A stretch of 64,000 nucleotides of DNA. Source: Paragonimus westermani (taxonomy: Eukaryota > Platyhelminthes > Trematoda > Plagiorchiida > Troglotrematidae). The notes under the pieces were generated by a model, which was given only the letters and a program-made list of their open reading frames with translations, did no database searches and was not told the DNA's origin. The stretch covers positions 54,591-118,590 of the forward strand of contig QNGE01001737.1 of assembly GCA_008508345.1 (NCBI GenBank), read 5' to 3'. Within the stretch, counting starts at the first letter, position 1, and each line of letters begins with the position of its first letter. The translations under genes were made by a program, and so were the position numbers. Of the stretch, positions 1 to 11,155 are shown one piece after another.

Positions 1-655
1 GTTTCTCGACTATAAAGGTGCGTTCGATTCAGTGGATCGATCTACACTTTTAGAGTCGCTCAGACGCAGAGGTGTGCCGACTAAGTACGTGAACATACTG
101 TCGGCACTCTATTCCCATACCTCAGCTCAGGTTAGGGTTTACGGTGAACTGTCTGACAGTTTCAGCACCATGAGTGGCGTACGTCAAGGCTGTCCGCTGT
201 CACCATTTTTGTTTAATTTCGTCATAGACGAAATAATGGAGGATTGTCTCCGGCACTCACAGGATGCTGGCGTGGACCTCCTACCTGGTGAAAGAAAGAC
301 TGACCGATCTTGATTATGCTGACGACAAGGTGTTGCTGTTTGACAACTTTCAATCGACACAAGTAATGCTAGACGCTATTTCGCGTTCTGTTACATACTT
401 CGGAATGCGCATTGCAGCCTCAAAATGCAAAGTGCTTCTGTAGGATTGCTGTGACTACATAGATTTGAGGTTAGATGATGTAGTCATGGAGGTTGTTGAC
501 CGGTTTGTATACCTGAGAAGCCGCATCAGTGGCGGAGGTGTATGGAATGAAATAGAGGCGCGTATCTCTAAGGCTAGGGCGGTATTCGCTAATTTAAGGC
601 ATCTCTGGCGACAGAGGGGTATTTCTCTTAAGCTTAAAGGTCGTGTATATAAGAC
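1..655 (+). mobile_element. APE-type non-LTR retrotransposon, truncated RT fragment
   Basis: Remnant of the reverse transcriptase of a non-LTR retrotransposon of the RTE/SR2-like kind common in flatworms. The first motif block (FLDYKGAFDSVD) starts at the window edge, so the 5' part lies outside. The block GVRQGCPLSPFLFNFVID is at about 175-230. A frameshift occurs near 290-305, and the catalytic box reads LDYADDKVLLF at about 309-341 in the new frame. An in-frame stop follows near 442, then the region EVVDRFVYLRSRI after the palm is readable to about 655. Similarity then stops abruptly. Stops and a frameshift show a dead copy. The clade name is an inference from motif wording. Confidence 0.8.
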
Positions 656-847
656 AACGGTGATGATGATGTCGGAGGCGATCTCCACTTGTAGCAGAAC
701 AGCGGCACAGTTGCGTGTCAACGTAACATACCTCCACTTGGAAGCATAATCCACAATCATCCTACTGAACACGAACGCAAATAACTGATACGAGCAACAG
801 TAAATGGGCAACGCGAATAGAAACCCTTTTGATCGGCTTCCAAACTG
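656..847. other. unassigned spacer before Gypsy element
   Basis: About 190 bases between the truncated non-LTR fragment and the Gypsy 5' LTR. Open frames here carry no recognisable motif. The sequence after the 3' LTR does not resume the non-LTR protein, so the Gypsy element did not simply split that element. Confidence 0.4.
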
Positions 848-852
848 CGAAC

Positions 853-1212
853 GATAATGAGTTTGAACTGCAACGACTTCTGCTTGAAAAGGGTTCAGCC
901 AATCAATGTTCGCGCACAAGCCGTCACAGACGGAATTATGGCTAAACTGTCCTCAACCAATCACAGACGGTGATTAGCTGCTGTTGAAGGCGTATATGTT
1001 TCAAACAACCGAGTTGCTAGACACAGGGTCGTGGAACAACACAGCAACAAACTGGCCGATCAAAACGTGAGGATGCCTGTCGCTTAATAGTAGTCGTAAA
1101 TAGTGTTGTTCCTCCATAAAAGGGTGCTGTTTTTTCCACTAGACTGAAATAGCTTAGTGCCGCTCAGATTCCTGTTCTAATTTTTTTCCGTTGGGTAGCT
1201 CAGTACGTGATA
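853..1212 (+). repeat. Gypsy 5' LTR
   Basis: Pairs with 5264-5624. The two share long near-identical blocks, for example from ccaatcacagacggtgatta through the end. The expected TG start has decayed here to ga. A TGG, as expected near the primer-binding site, follows directly at 1213. Confidence 0.85.
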
Positions 1213-2047
1213 TGGCCTCAGAACAAAAGGAAGCCTGCATGCAGCTTTCAAGGCGAATGCTTTTGCAATTGTTCCTCCGGAGCAGTTGGACGTGACGAAC
1301 AGTAGCCGATTACCAGAAGCATGGCGAGTGTGGAGACAGAAGTTTGATCATTTTACAGCTTTGAGCAGTTTTACCTAACGACCAAACGAATATCAACTGG
1401 CGATGTTCCGGCATTACGTTGGAGACGGAGGCAGACAGATCCTGACGAATTTGGTTTTCGTTGACGGCGAAAACGAGAACGACTGGGGTACGTTGTCAGT
1501 AGATTCGAAGATTACTGCATCGGGTCGACAAGGGAAACGTTCGGATGTCTGTTTTTTTCAAAGGAACCTTCGCTAGGGATAATCTGTCGATCAGTATGTA
1601 ACGGCACGGAAGGAGCTGGCTAAGACTTATAACTTTTATACGTGCATGAAGGACATTCTCACACGCGATCGAATGGTCCTTGGTGTTCAGGACGCTGCAG
1701 TGGCCAAGAGACTGCTGAGAGTGAGACAGTTAGCACTTGCCCAGTGTATTGACATTCACAACAGCGAATTGTCTGCGGAACAGAGGATCAAGGACCTTCA
1801 CAGTAAAAATGGAGCGGAGCTCAACGCGATTAGTCGAGCACGAGCCAGGTCCACAGCATACCCCGGTCTGCTTTGCGGTGGACATCTTGAACGGCAGAAA
1901 GAGAAATATCTGGTGTTTGGAAAAACCTGCGTGAAGTACCAGAATAAGTGCCAGAATAATAACCATTTCGCCAAACAGTGCAAATTACCATCCGCCAGAC
2001 TGATTATTGAGAAGGCAGAGGTTCAGCAAATGCTGAGTGACGTTTGA
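1213..2047 (+). pseudogene. Gypsy gag remnant with zinc knuckle
   Basis: Remnant of the capsid/nucleocapsid gene of the Gypsy element. The clearest open piece is 1646-2047 (about 133 residues). It contains a gag-like helical region and then a decayed zinc knuckle, KCQNNNHFAKQC, with correct C-x4-H-x4-C spacing. The first cysteine of the usual C-x2-C pair is displaced. Upstream of 1646 the frame is interrupted. It would have coated the element's RNA in particles; it is not functional as it stands. Confidence 0.7.
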
Positions 2048-3400
2048 GATGCACCTGCAGCAAGGAGGGTTTAAGCCGAACTTCTTATTGAAGACAAATG
2101 ACAGTGATGTCAATCGTATTCGGGAGCATCCGTCAATGTTATACCGACATGATATCTTCAAACGTCAGTCGTGGAGCCGTCCAATACGCACCTGTGATTG
2201 TGGAATGGATCGAAAATGCAAGTGTTGCGAAAAGCAAGTATGCCGATCAAACATCCGAAGAATGACAGATCTCATTTGTTTGATTTTTCTCTTGTGGAAA
2301 GAGATTCAACACCAATCCTCGGACTGGATGTCATTCAGACAATGGAATTTTTGACTTTTCATGATGACAATTTTCTTCGTGTTAGAGATGCCCCAACTGT
2401 TTGATCAGTACTCTCCTGTGTTTGATTCGGTTTTGGGTTGTATGCCAGGCACTATTAGTCTTTCTGTATCCGAGATTGCCGTGCTGGTTGCGTTACCAGC
2501 CAGGACAGTTCCTTCAGCCATCCGTGACAAATTTGAGGACGAGTTGAATCGTTTGTTCGAGCTGAAAGTAATAGCACCAGTAGATGGGCCTACCGAATGC
2601 GTCATTCAGGTTGCAGTAACGTTGAAGAAGTCTGGTGACATTCGCTAAATGGTGTACTCCGAAGGGAACGATACAGGTTGCCGACTCTAGACGATATTTT
2701 TCCTGCATTAACCCAAGACTGCTTTTTTACGAAGGTTGATTTGTCTTCCGCGTACTGGCAACTGGTGGTGGATAAAGAATCCAGCTATCTAACCACGTTT
2801 TGCCCTCCCTTTTTGACGTTTTCGGTGGCCACATTTACTTGTTGAATTAAAAGCATGGAACGAAATTTTCAGAAACGGCTAATTCAGGCGCTTGATAAAC
2901 TCGAAGAAACAACTTGTGTCTCTGACGATGTGCTGTTGTACAGAAGCACGAGTGCGGAGCACGACGGCACATGTCGCAAGGAATAGGGCTGACAGGAGAT
3001 AAGATAGTTCTTCGGGCGACAGAAGTGACGTTTCATGGCCACCTACTCACGTCTGAAGGACTGAAGGTTTATCCAGACAATGTGAATACGATCAAGAACC
3101 CTTCTTCTCCCGGAGATACAAAAGTAGTTTCATGTCTTAATGTCATGACCAATTACCTGGGTCAATTCCTCTCAAAGTTCGCTAGTATTATGCGTCCAGT
3201 TCGAAGACCTTCACATAAAGGAGTCGCGTGGATGCGGGGCGAAGCCCAGCAATCAACGTTTGATGAGACAAGGTTAATTTCGATAGTCCCGGTGTTGTGT
3301 CCGCAAGACACGCTTGGCCAGTGGGTTGGTTTATTGCGCAAACTTCCGTACAGGTCATGTCAAAACTAAACCACAAACGCGTGCACTCATTTGCACGACA
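2048..3400 (+). pseudogene. Gypsy protease-RT-RNase H remnant
   Basis: Broken pol segment spread over several frames. A protease-end motif (TPILGLDVIQ) lies near 2310-2345. The RT entry region (FELKVIAPVDGPTE) is near 2560-2600, LPTLDDIF with FTKVDLSSAYWQL near 2675-2765, a decayed catalytic box VSDDVLLY near 2920-2945, and GHLLTSEGLKVYPDN near 3035-3080, followed by NYLGQFLSKFASIMRPVR near 3150-3205. These are the ordered RT motifs of Gypsy polymerases. Frame changes between motifs and internal stops rule out a working enzyme. Confidence 0.8.
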
Positions 3401-3974
3401 GACATGCACTCACATACATTGGGTGACAGTACGTTGTCATTCGCCTTGGTGAAAGTTCTCACACAGCACGTATACACTGTTCCGATAGTCTCTTCTAGTC
3501 CGTCGTGTCCGGGACTTGTCCTTTTGTTCCTGAATGTCGTCTGTGTGGTAATACACTGCTTGTGAGTAGTATACTACTCACAACGAAACTGCCTGTTATA
3601 CAACACCGGTATTGGGATATTATGATTCTGAGCTTCCTCTGGTAATCCAAGGTGACAGCAGTCCATCAGGCTTTGGAGATGTGCTATTACAACAAGGAAG
3701 ACCGACTGATTACAGAAGTCGGAGCCTTTCGACTGCGGAACGAAACTAAGCATAAATCCAAAAGGAATTGCTGGCGATGGGTTTTGCTTTGGAACACTAA
3801 CACATACGCATCCGGAAGAGAGACAGTAGTGCCCATAGATTACAAACTTCTGATAACTAGTGAAGAAGTCACTGGGTGCCGCTCCCCGACGTCTACAACG
3901 GATGATGATCATGCCACAAAAGTACGACTGTGAGCTAGCCTACCAGCCCGGAGACGATCTGCACATCGGGAATA

Positions 3975-3995
3975 CTCTCTCTCTCTCTCTCTCTC
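3975..3995. repeat. (CT)n microsatellite
   Basis: Uninterrupted CT dinucleotide tract of 21 bases between the RNase H and integrase remnants of the Gypsy element. It probably arose after the element died. Confidence 0.9.
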
Positions 3996-4279
3996 GTGTC
4001 TATATATTACCGATGCTCTGATGGAAGATTCCGAGTTCGTGACGATCGCATTAGTGGGCTGCAGGATGGTACCGATGGACAAGATGGTGGAGCTAAAGGA
4101 AGCGACGGAAAATGATCAAGTGTTACAGAAGCTGTCTCGAGTTATAAAAAGTGGCTGGCCGCAGAATGAAAAGAATCTGCCCGAAGAACGGGTAGTATTT
4201 TTTAAGGATCGCGATCAGTGTGCCCAAGAAGGAGGAATAGTTTTCAAAAGAGAGGGGGTAGTCATCTCGTAGGATTTGT

Positions 4280-4888
4280 AGCAGAAATTCATCAAACGAG
4301 TCCATATGGCACATGCTGGAGTGAACAGCTACGTTCGGAGAACAAAAGAACTTTACTTGTGACCAGGCATGTCCAGTAAAATAAAGGAATTCATAAAGAA
4401 ATGTTAACTTTGCAGAAGGCACGATTCAAGCCAAGTGAATGGAACGATGTTGCTAAAAGAAATTCCGGAAAGACCCTGGCGACTGGTTACGCCTGACTTG
4501 TTCACACACGGCGAGAAACTGTACCTGGTTACAGTGGACTATTCCTCGGACTACCCTGAAATCGATTGGCTAAGCAGTGCCACCAGAGGTGCACTCGTCA
4601 ACACACTGCGTGCTCACTTCGCTCGCTATGGCATACCAGGGATGTTTTTCTTCGATAATGGTCCAGTTTGTATGCGCGGAATTCAAGGCGTTTGCAGATA
4701 AATGGGGGTTTCAACATCGAACTAGCAGCCCATACCACAGTCAATCAAACGGGAAGGTCGAAGCAGCAGTTAAGGTTGCCAAAAGACTATTACAGTTTGT
4801 CCAAAAGTCAGGGGAAGACCCATATCTAATGCCTCTGGAAAGAAGAAACATTCCGAATGAGACCATTGGATACAGTGCAACGAAGTGA
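4280..4888 (+). pseudogene. Gypsy integrase remnant
   Basis: Remnant of the DDE integrase that joins retrotransposon cDNA to the chromosome. The core begins near 4435, with the first catalytic aspartate in VTVDYSSDYPEI (about 4528-4563) and the second in FFDNGPV (about 4645-4670). After a one-frame shift near 4670 the segment HRTSSPYHSQSNGKVEAAVK supplies the third, glutamate, position. An upstream stretch at 4290-4410 resembles the zinc-binding N-terminal part but is heavily decayed. The frameshift and stops make it a pseudogene. Confidence 0.8.
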
Positions 4889-5263
4889 ATGTTTGAGAGA
4901 AGGATGCGGACAAAATTGCCGGTGGCATCTGAACTCTTACGCTTCGACGATTCAAATGTTCAGGAGAGCTTACAACGACGCAGAATGCAACAGAAAATGT
5001 ACTGTGACCGCGGGACTCAGAAACTTAAAAGCTTTAAACCGGAAAATAAGGTGTGGGTCCAGTGTGTCCCTGAGAACCCGAGACAGTGTGGTGATGGATG
5101 ATCGTGGGCATAGGTCATACGATTTGGACGTGGACGGGGTGGTGAAAAGAAAAAATCCTGTGTATTTGGGAGAGCGGACTTCGCTGGAAAAGGAGACTTG
5201 TGATACAAGCCATGAGGAGTCATCAAGAACGAGAAGTGGACGAACTTATTCAAAAGGAAAGGA

Positions 5264-5624
5264 TGTAATGAGTTTGAACGGGAGCGGTTTCTTGATTGGA
5301 AAGGGTCCAGCCAATCAATGTTCACGCACAAGCTGTCACAGACGGAATTATGGCCAAACTGTCCTCAACCAATCACAGACGGTGATTAGCTGCTGTTGAA
5401 GGCGTATATGTTTCAAACAGCCGAGTTGCTAGACACAGGGTCGTGGAACAACACAGCAACAAACTGGCCGATCAAAACGTGAGGATGCCTGTCGCTTAAT
5501 AGTAGTCGTAAATAGTGTTGTTCCTCCATAAAAAGGTGCTGTTTTTTCCACTAGACTGAAATAGCTTAGTGCCGCTCAGATTCCTGTTCTAATTTTCCTC
5601 CGTTGAGTGACTCGGTACACGACA
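5264..5624 (+). repeat. Gypsy 3' LTR
   Basis: Direct repeat of 853-1212. It starts TGTAATGAG and ends with gaca, so the canonical TG...CA ends survive here. It is followed at once by the target duplication cgaac. Confidence 0.87.
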
Positions 5625-5629
5625 CGAAC

Positions 5630-7334
5630 GAAAAGATCCCATGAAAACACAGGCAAAGTAGACTCCGGATAGGCAATGTATTTAGCCACTAGATGCTTTG
5701 CGAATTTACACGAGGAACTGGTCGGTATTTATAGAAAATTATTGGGCTTGTGACCGCGTGAGCGGGCGAAGAAACATTTGAATCCCACACCGATGCATAT
5801 CTCAGTAATGGCTCGAGAAATCTGATTTTTGAACACGGGATTGTGTTCTTCGGATCAGGTTTACCCTGACCCTAACAGATTGCGAGCTCGACATGTAACC
5901 GCTGTATTTTTTACCTTTAGTTTGCTACTTCTAACTGATCTACATGTACTCCACGCTGGTCATTGGTGACCTTGAAGTATGTGCCAAGTAGGTAATGTTC
6001 CTATCCCCGAGTCAGCTTTGCAATTGCACACCCCTCTTTCGATGTCAGAATCAGGCTGCTCGTCGACTGAAGGGGTCCTCAAAAAGAATGCTACGTAAGG
6101 ACCATTCTTATCTAATGTTGTGGCGATAGCAATGTCAAACACCCTGGTTTCAAGTACTGATGGAATTTTTATCCATGACAGCAACCGTAACGCTCATTAA
6201 TTCATCCTTTGGGCTTTCAAAAAGGTTGGCAACGTTTTCTGGGACCTGGTCACTTTTATCGTGAACTAAAGGGTAGATTTTAACCGAAGAGTGATATATC
6301 TTTCGGAAGTAATAGGCAAACGCCCATTAACCGCCGTTGTTTTTTCCCTTTACAATGAGTCTCCAGATTCCCAAAGAATTTAAACCGCCCTGAATCGCGT
6401 TTTATTATTCCTTTTGAAATTTATTAACTCAGTCGTTTAATCGTCTGAGATGCGACAACATTTGTTTTGGTTCAGTATCACCTTTGTTTTTCCCGTTACA
6501 ACCAAAAACCCCGTATTATTATCATCGTGTTTTTGAACTTTTCTACCACAGACTGTAGTGTTTTCACTGTAGGCAAACGTCCCCCTCTTCGATAATTCCA
6601 TCCACTGTTCTTAGGGCACATACATGCCACCTACTAAGTAACTCCTCGAAAGTGCTGAAAACGCACGCTTCGAAGACCGTATGGATCTTATCACTTTCCG
6701 CTGTGGGGGCCAGATGATATACACTTTTTGGATCAAGAGCGCTGAAATACAAACACGTGAAACTGTGAGATGTGCAACAGAATTCGAGTTTGGCCTATCC
6801 GTTACTCCAGTGGATAAGGAAAACGAATGAGTAAAATTTACTAATAATCTCTCCTGCTTATTACCGTTTATTCTGAAGAGCAATTTGTACAACTTCATTC
6901 CAATAAAGGAAACGCAGCAACGTGAAAACTTGGGCAAAAAATGTACAAAAAATGGAAGTTAAAAGGGATTGTCTGTCAGATATAGAGCGCTACATGGTTA
7001 ACAAAACTGAACACTTAACAAGTCCTTCTGCGAGATTGGCAAACGTTAAGAGTTCTAGTCGTTACATAAAAATTACGTGTGTTATATGCTGGCAAAGAAA
7101 AGGTCAAAAATAAACAAGCCTCTCCCAATTAATAGCTCCTCAAGGTAAATGGGTCCTATCTCACTCAAGGCTAACGCATCGAGGCAAAGAAATGTCCTTC
7201 ATAATGAGACAACTGCCACGAGGTAGCAACAATCAATGTCAGGTTCCCCGCGTAAATGTGTTACAGATTTTCAACGAACCCAGAACCGTCAGTGGGTATA
7301 AATCAGTGACTGCAGTTCATGTCGAAGAATCACT
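5630..7334. other. non-coding, nothing recognised
   Basis: About 1.7 kb with only short open frames and no motif, repeat or splice-bounded exon that I could support on either strand. Confidence 0.5.
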
Positions 7335-8350
7335 TTACAAGAAGATAGTTACATAATTCCACGAAAAGTGATGATCGCAGATAAGTGCGGTACGATCCAC
7401 GTTACATTCCATAGTATGGAGGACCGACCGAACGGCGGCATTATGAGAACCTGTCCCGTACTTCACAGTCTTGTCCGTCCAGGCAAATTGGCTCCGGTAG
7501 TCGTCCACTATAATGACATGCAGTACTACAGCAGCACTGTCACGCATCGCAATAATGTCGGGTTTGATGAAGGAGCTCGCCGTTGATAGTCGTAACTCCC
7601 CAAAGACTGCGTAGCCCAGATTGCGCAGCTTTTTCACCAGGTCCTTGTCCACGCGATTGTACCGAGCACGACGCACATCGTGGGTGATCCAGCACGACTG
7701 GAGAATTTGAGCGAGGCTTTCTGGTTGACCACGATTGCCATGCCAGAGAACTGAGTGATCATTTCGGCCACCTCGAGACTTCCAGACCTTAGTCCGAAGA
7801 AAACCACATGGGAGCTGGATAGCACGAATGAATACCCTAGGGAAAATGTTGTCTGAATTTAACACCTAGCGCTTGGGGAGTCAAGAACGAAACACTTCCT
7901 GAAGAGCACGCCGTCTAGCATATGATAAAACTTATCCATCGACACCGTATTGGTCTACTCTATCACATCTTGGACGCTTATCAAGGTATTGACGTCTCTC
8001 ATGATTGGGCCAAACGAGTCATCTTTGACCACATTCCTAAAAACCTGACATTGCCTGGAAAGTAGTCTCTGTATTCGTGATTTACGTGATATGGGCAAAT
8101 GGGTGGACACATTCAGAATACCCAGACCGCCCAACCGAACTGACATTTAAATGTAGTTGGTTGGTATGTCTTTAAGAAGGCGGAGCCACTGCCGAATAAA
8201 CCGGTGATTTGTATAGTTCATAACTTTGAGCGTGTTCTGGTCGACTCGGCTCATAACTGGTGAGTGATTCATCTTGAAGATCAGATGTATTCTCCAAATG
8301 CACAAGTGTTGATGCAGTTTCAGGGGCGCCTCGGTTGTTTCATCCAGCAT
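7335..8350 (-). pseudogene. R2-like thumb and restriction-like endonuclease remnant
   Basis: Starts (8147-8350) with a segment in which IRQWLRLLKDIPTNYI leads into VRLGGLGILNV (around 8110-8145), the conserved stretch after the RT palm in R2 proteins. The last open frame (7335-7865) matches the nuclease region: LAQILQSCWITHDVRRARYN keeps the C-x-H tail of the zinc-binding motif. KPDIIAMRDSAAVVLHVIIVDD follows the KPD...D..V.D pattern of the PD-(D/E)XK-like active site, then an AWTDKTVKY segment. At least two frame changes are needed. Confidence 0.78.
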
Positions 8351-8415
8351 CGTACGAAGCTACATTCGATGACTGGTGAATGCTTTGCCTTTCCAGGTTA
8401 CCGTGTCAAGGACGC

Positions 8416-9497
8416 TCAATGAGTAGATAATGTCCGGGCCGAAATCAATAGACTCGTTGCGTTGTATTTGTGGTCTCTACAAATGACCATGAATTTAGTC
8501 TTTCCCGTGTTGATCTTCAGTCTGGATAGTTCCAGAGCATTAGTGTTGGCTGCGAGCCTCTGGGAAAGACGCAACGGATTCTCGACCAAGAAGATCAGAT
8601 CGTCGGCGTAGTCAAAACCGCTGAACAGTGTATCATGGAACTGGTAGCCAAGCTCAGGTCGAGATAGAGGCAACACCTCATTCATTGTCATGATGAATAG
8701 CAGCAGGAACAGTGGGTCACCCTGGCGAACACCACGCTGGAACCGGAGGACGGAGCGTTCGAGTGGGGCGGAATCATTCGGATAAGAAATCAGTAATGTA
8801 GTATGCCGGGGGTGGAGGAGCACTGAAAGCTTGGGCCGATGTTATAACCGAGCCCTACGAGTTAAAATCGAACGTCTTGGACACGTCAGTGAAGGCAGCA
8901 TACAGGCTGGAAGACAGTGCGTGGGCTCCGGAACAGTGCATGTAGTAGTGAAGTCGTCTCGAGGCAACCATCATGGTGTGGGAATGCGAATTGAATAGCG
9001 AGCAGTCACAAACGTGCATTCCAATGACCAGTGAGTATCACGTTTAAGCAACATACCAACGTTGAAGACATGACGATAGGTCTCAATTCGGTGGGAGAAG
9101 AAGGAGTATCTACTTTCGGAACAAGCATGACGTGGGAACGGTACGGATGAATTGAACAACTTTCAGTTAGCAGTTTGAGTAACAGTTTGTCCAAACCATG
9201 AATGGTATTTTCTGTGTTCTTCAAAGTTCCAGAAACCTCCTCTCCAGTGATCGGGAGGCAGAATCTTACATGTTGGTCGCTCATCATTGTGCGGATGGGC
9301 CGAGAATACCTGGGACCAGTACTCGCTGGAACTATCCGGAAGGCCGCGGTTCCTATTGTAAGCCGTTCTCCAGTTTTCAGGACAGACTGAAAAAGTAGCA
9401 GCATCCTTTCGTTGGTGATACAGGGTCTGAATCGCTGCCTAATTAGTTTTCCGTATCTGCTTCCCGGCCATGTAGGTTCCCACAGAGATACGAGCAT
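8416..9497 (-). pseudogene. R2-like reverse transcriptase remnant
   Basis: Two minus-strand open pieces in different frames. The upstream piece (9006-9497) holds the fingers motif VMLVPKVDTPSSPTELRPIV, typical of R2-type RTs. The downstream piece (8416-8823) holds RGVRQGDPLFLLLF, then the catalytic FDYADDLIFLVE, then LKINTGKTKFMV. The FxYADD box with both catalytic aspartates is intact, but the gap and frame change between the pieces break the protein. Confidence 0.8.
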
Positions 9498-10060
9498 GCC
9501 GAGTGACCAGTCGCCAGGTGTACGGAAAAGATTGTGAGGCGTGCATATTTAGCGATGACACTACCTTGTACCATTGTGAAAATGCTTGCATGAAGGTTGT
9601 GAGCAACTGTTGACAGTTGATCGCTGTATAAGAAAGCCTCGCCATTGGACTCCAGTTGAGTTTTTGCCGTGTGGCTCAAACAGGAAGACCGTTCGGAGTA
9701 CTCAACAGCTTGGGACTCAGTATCCGAGGTCATGTTTGTCTGTGAGGCGGTGGTTAGATTGGCAATGGGGGCAGTATTTTTCTGCCGGTTCACAGTATAT
9801 AGACGCGTCCTGATGCTTTCCGGAATACGGCCAAGGCAATGTGACAGTAACCGGTGATGAAGTTCGCGTCGAGTGGTACGCGACGGAGCCAGCTCATCGG
9901 CAAGCCCGACAAGAGAAGTCGATTCTGGTAAAAACCACTTTGATTTGATGACTCTCATGCACCTGAGTTTCTGGAGGTTGCGTTCGAATGGACGCGCATG
10001 CCTCCTGTCGTCTGAAACCAATTTTGTTCGGAAAGCTACGGTCACAGTCGGCACAATCAA
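9443..10060 (-). pseudogene. R2-like element N-terminal region
   Basis: Open stretch of about 205 codons upstream of the RT on the minus strand, overlapping its first motifs in another frame. It contains basic segments and TTRRELHHRLLSHCLGRIPESI, plausible for the DNA/RNA-binding N-terminal part of an RLE-type element. No clear C2H2 finger could be seen. Assignment rests mainly on position and orientation. Confidence 0.45.
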
Positions 10061-10140
10061 GTGGTTCAGCGCGTCGACATGGAGTACGTCATGCTTAGTT
10101 GATATGCTACTACTTTCTTGGATCCTTCTCTAGGAATTTG

Positions 10141-11155
10141 AGTTTGCTGCTTGCCGCTAAGGTTGTAGAGAATAACAACACTTTCATCGCACCATGAAAA
10201 ACTCTGCATTTTGTTGGAGTTCTGGATGTACCGTTGCCATTCGCTGTGATGAAACCATCACGTTGTAGTCTCGTTAGGTTATGACACAATGGATCCAGTT
10301 TTCATCCGTGCGGCGTCCACAGGTATCACTGTAGCCAAGACAGCAGCATCGTATAGTCTCGCTATACTCTGTCTAGCATTGAGGTGATGGAGTCAACCAA
10401 ACGAACAGGACCATCAGTTTTCAGCCAGTAGGTCTGATAAGCGAACTGGAATAGGTCGGCTATTTGAGGAAAGAAATTAACTGTGATAGCAAATGTTTTT
10501 TCGAACACCGAGGACAGAAGTGCAAACAATTGGTGCGTATTGATTAGGCTCTTTTTTCAAAGCAGAGTCATCTCACACCTCTCCCATCGTCTGCTATTTT
10601 GTCTCGTTTCGTGTACCATTGTAGAATGTTCGTCAATGGCACCGTCAGACGACCAGCACATTCCTTTTACAAAGCGGTGAAATTATCAAGTCCGAATATT
10701 GGATGTAGATGTCTTATTTCTTCAGTAAAATGATTAGGTTTATGTTGAAACCAATCGAGTTTGCGAACTCGAGCAGTGTTAGAGCCTCAGAATTCTTGAA
10801 AATGCGTCTTGGCGATAGCGTGTTAATTGGACCGACTGTTGGCGATTTCACTCAGCTTGTTCAGTGTCTTCCAGGTTGGATAGCAATCTTCAGTTTGGAT
10901 GATAGCGAACCTAAATTTGGTTAAGCACCTTCAATTCACGTTCCATTTATTGTGCCAATCGACTCAGAGAGATTACATTGCTTGTTTTCTTTATCAGTGA
11001 TTAGAGAATCCGTCAACTTTAATTTATAAGAACTCTACTGGGCAACACATTTTGAAACAGAAGTTTACATGCTACTTTTCTTCAATAAGTTGATCATTCC
11101 GTTTGTTACAACCGCTTGAATACAATCTTCTATTACCTTTGTGTTATCAAACTAG
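10141..11155. other. intron sequence upstream of ADRM1 exon
   Basis: No Pru-domain exon of ADRM1 was found here or further upstream, so the 5' exons of that gene probably lie before the window. Open frames here lack recognisable motifs. Confidence 0.45.

Larger units (their letters stand above)
853..5624 (+). mobile_element. Gypsy (Mag-like) LTR retrotransposon, degenerate
   Basis: Full-length but inactive Gypsy-type LTR retrotransposon of about 4.8 kb. Two direct LTR copies of about 360 bp bound an interior with remnants in the order gag, protease, reverse transcriptase, RNase H region, integrase, which is the Gypsy order. The 5-bp sequence cgaac lies directly outside both LTRs (848-852 and 5625-5629) and is read as the target-site duplication. 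The interior is broken by many stops and frameshifts. RT wording such as FTKVDLSSAYWQL and GHLLTSEGL resembles the Mag lineage; that lineage call is an inference. Confidence 0.88.
7335..10140 (-). mobile_element. R2-superfamily (RLE-type) non-LTR retrotransposon, degenerate
   Basis: Minus-strand remnant of a non-LTR element that carries a restriction-like endonuclease after the RT, the architecture of R2 and its relatives. Read from 10140 downward there is an N-terminal region, an RT start with MLVPKVDTPSSP, a palm with RGVRQGDPLF and FDYADDLIFL, a thumb region with RLGGLGI, and the C-terminal nuclease. Frame changes separate the pieces. The surrounding sequence is not 28S rDNA, the usual R2 target. 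The exact clade (R2, R4, NeSL or other) is not settled, and the outer ends are approximate. Confidence 0.8.

Noticed and set aside
455..919. 154-codon minus-strand open frame
   Set aside because: Overlaps the non-LTR fragment and Gypsy LTR in antisense. No motif of its own.
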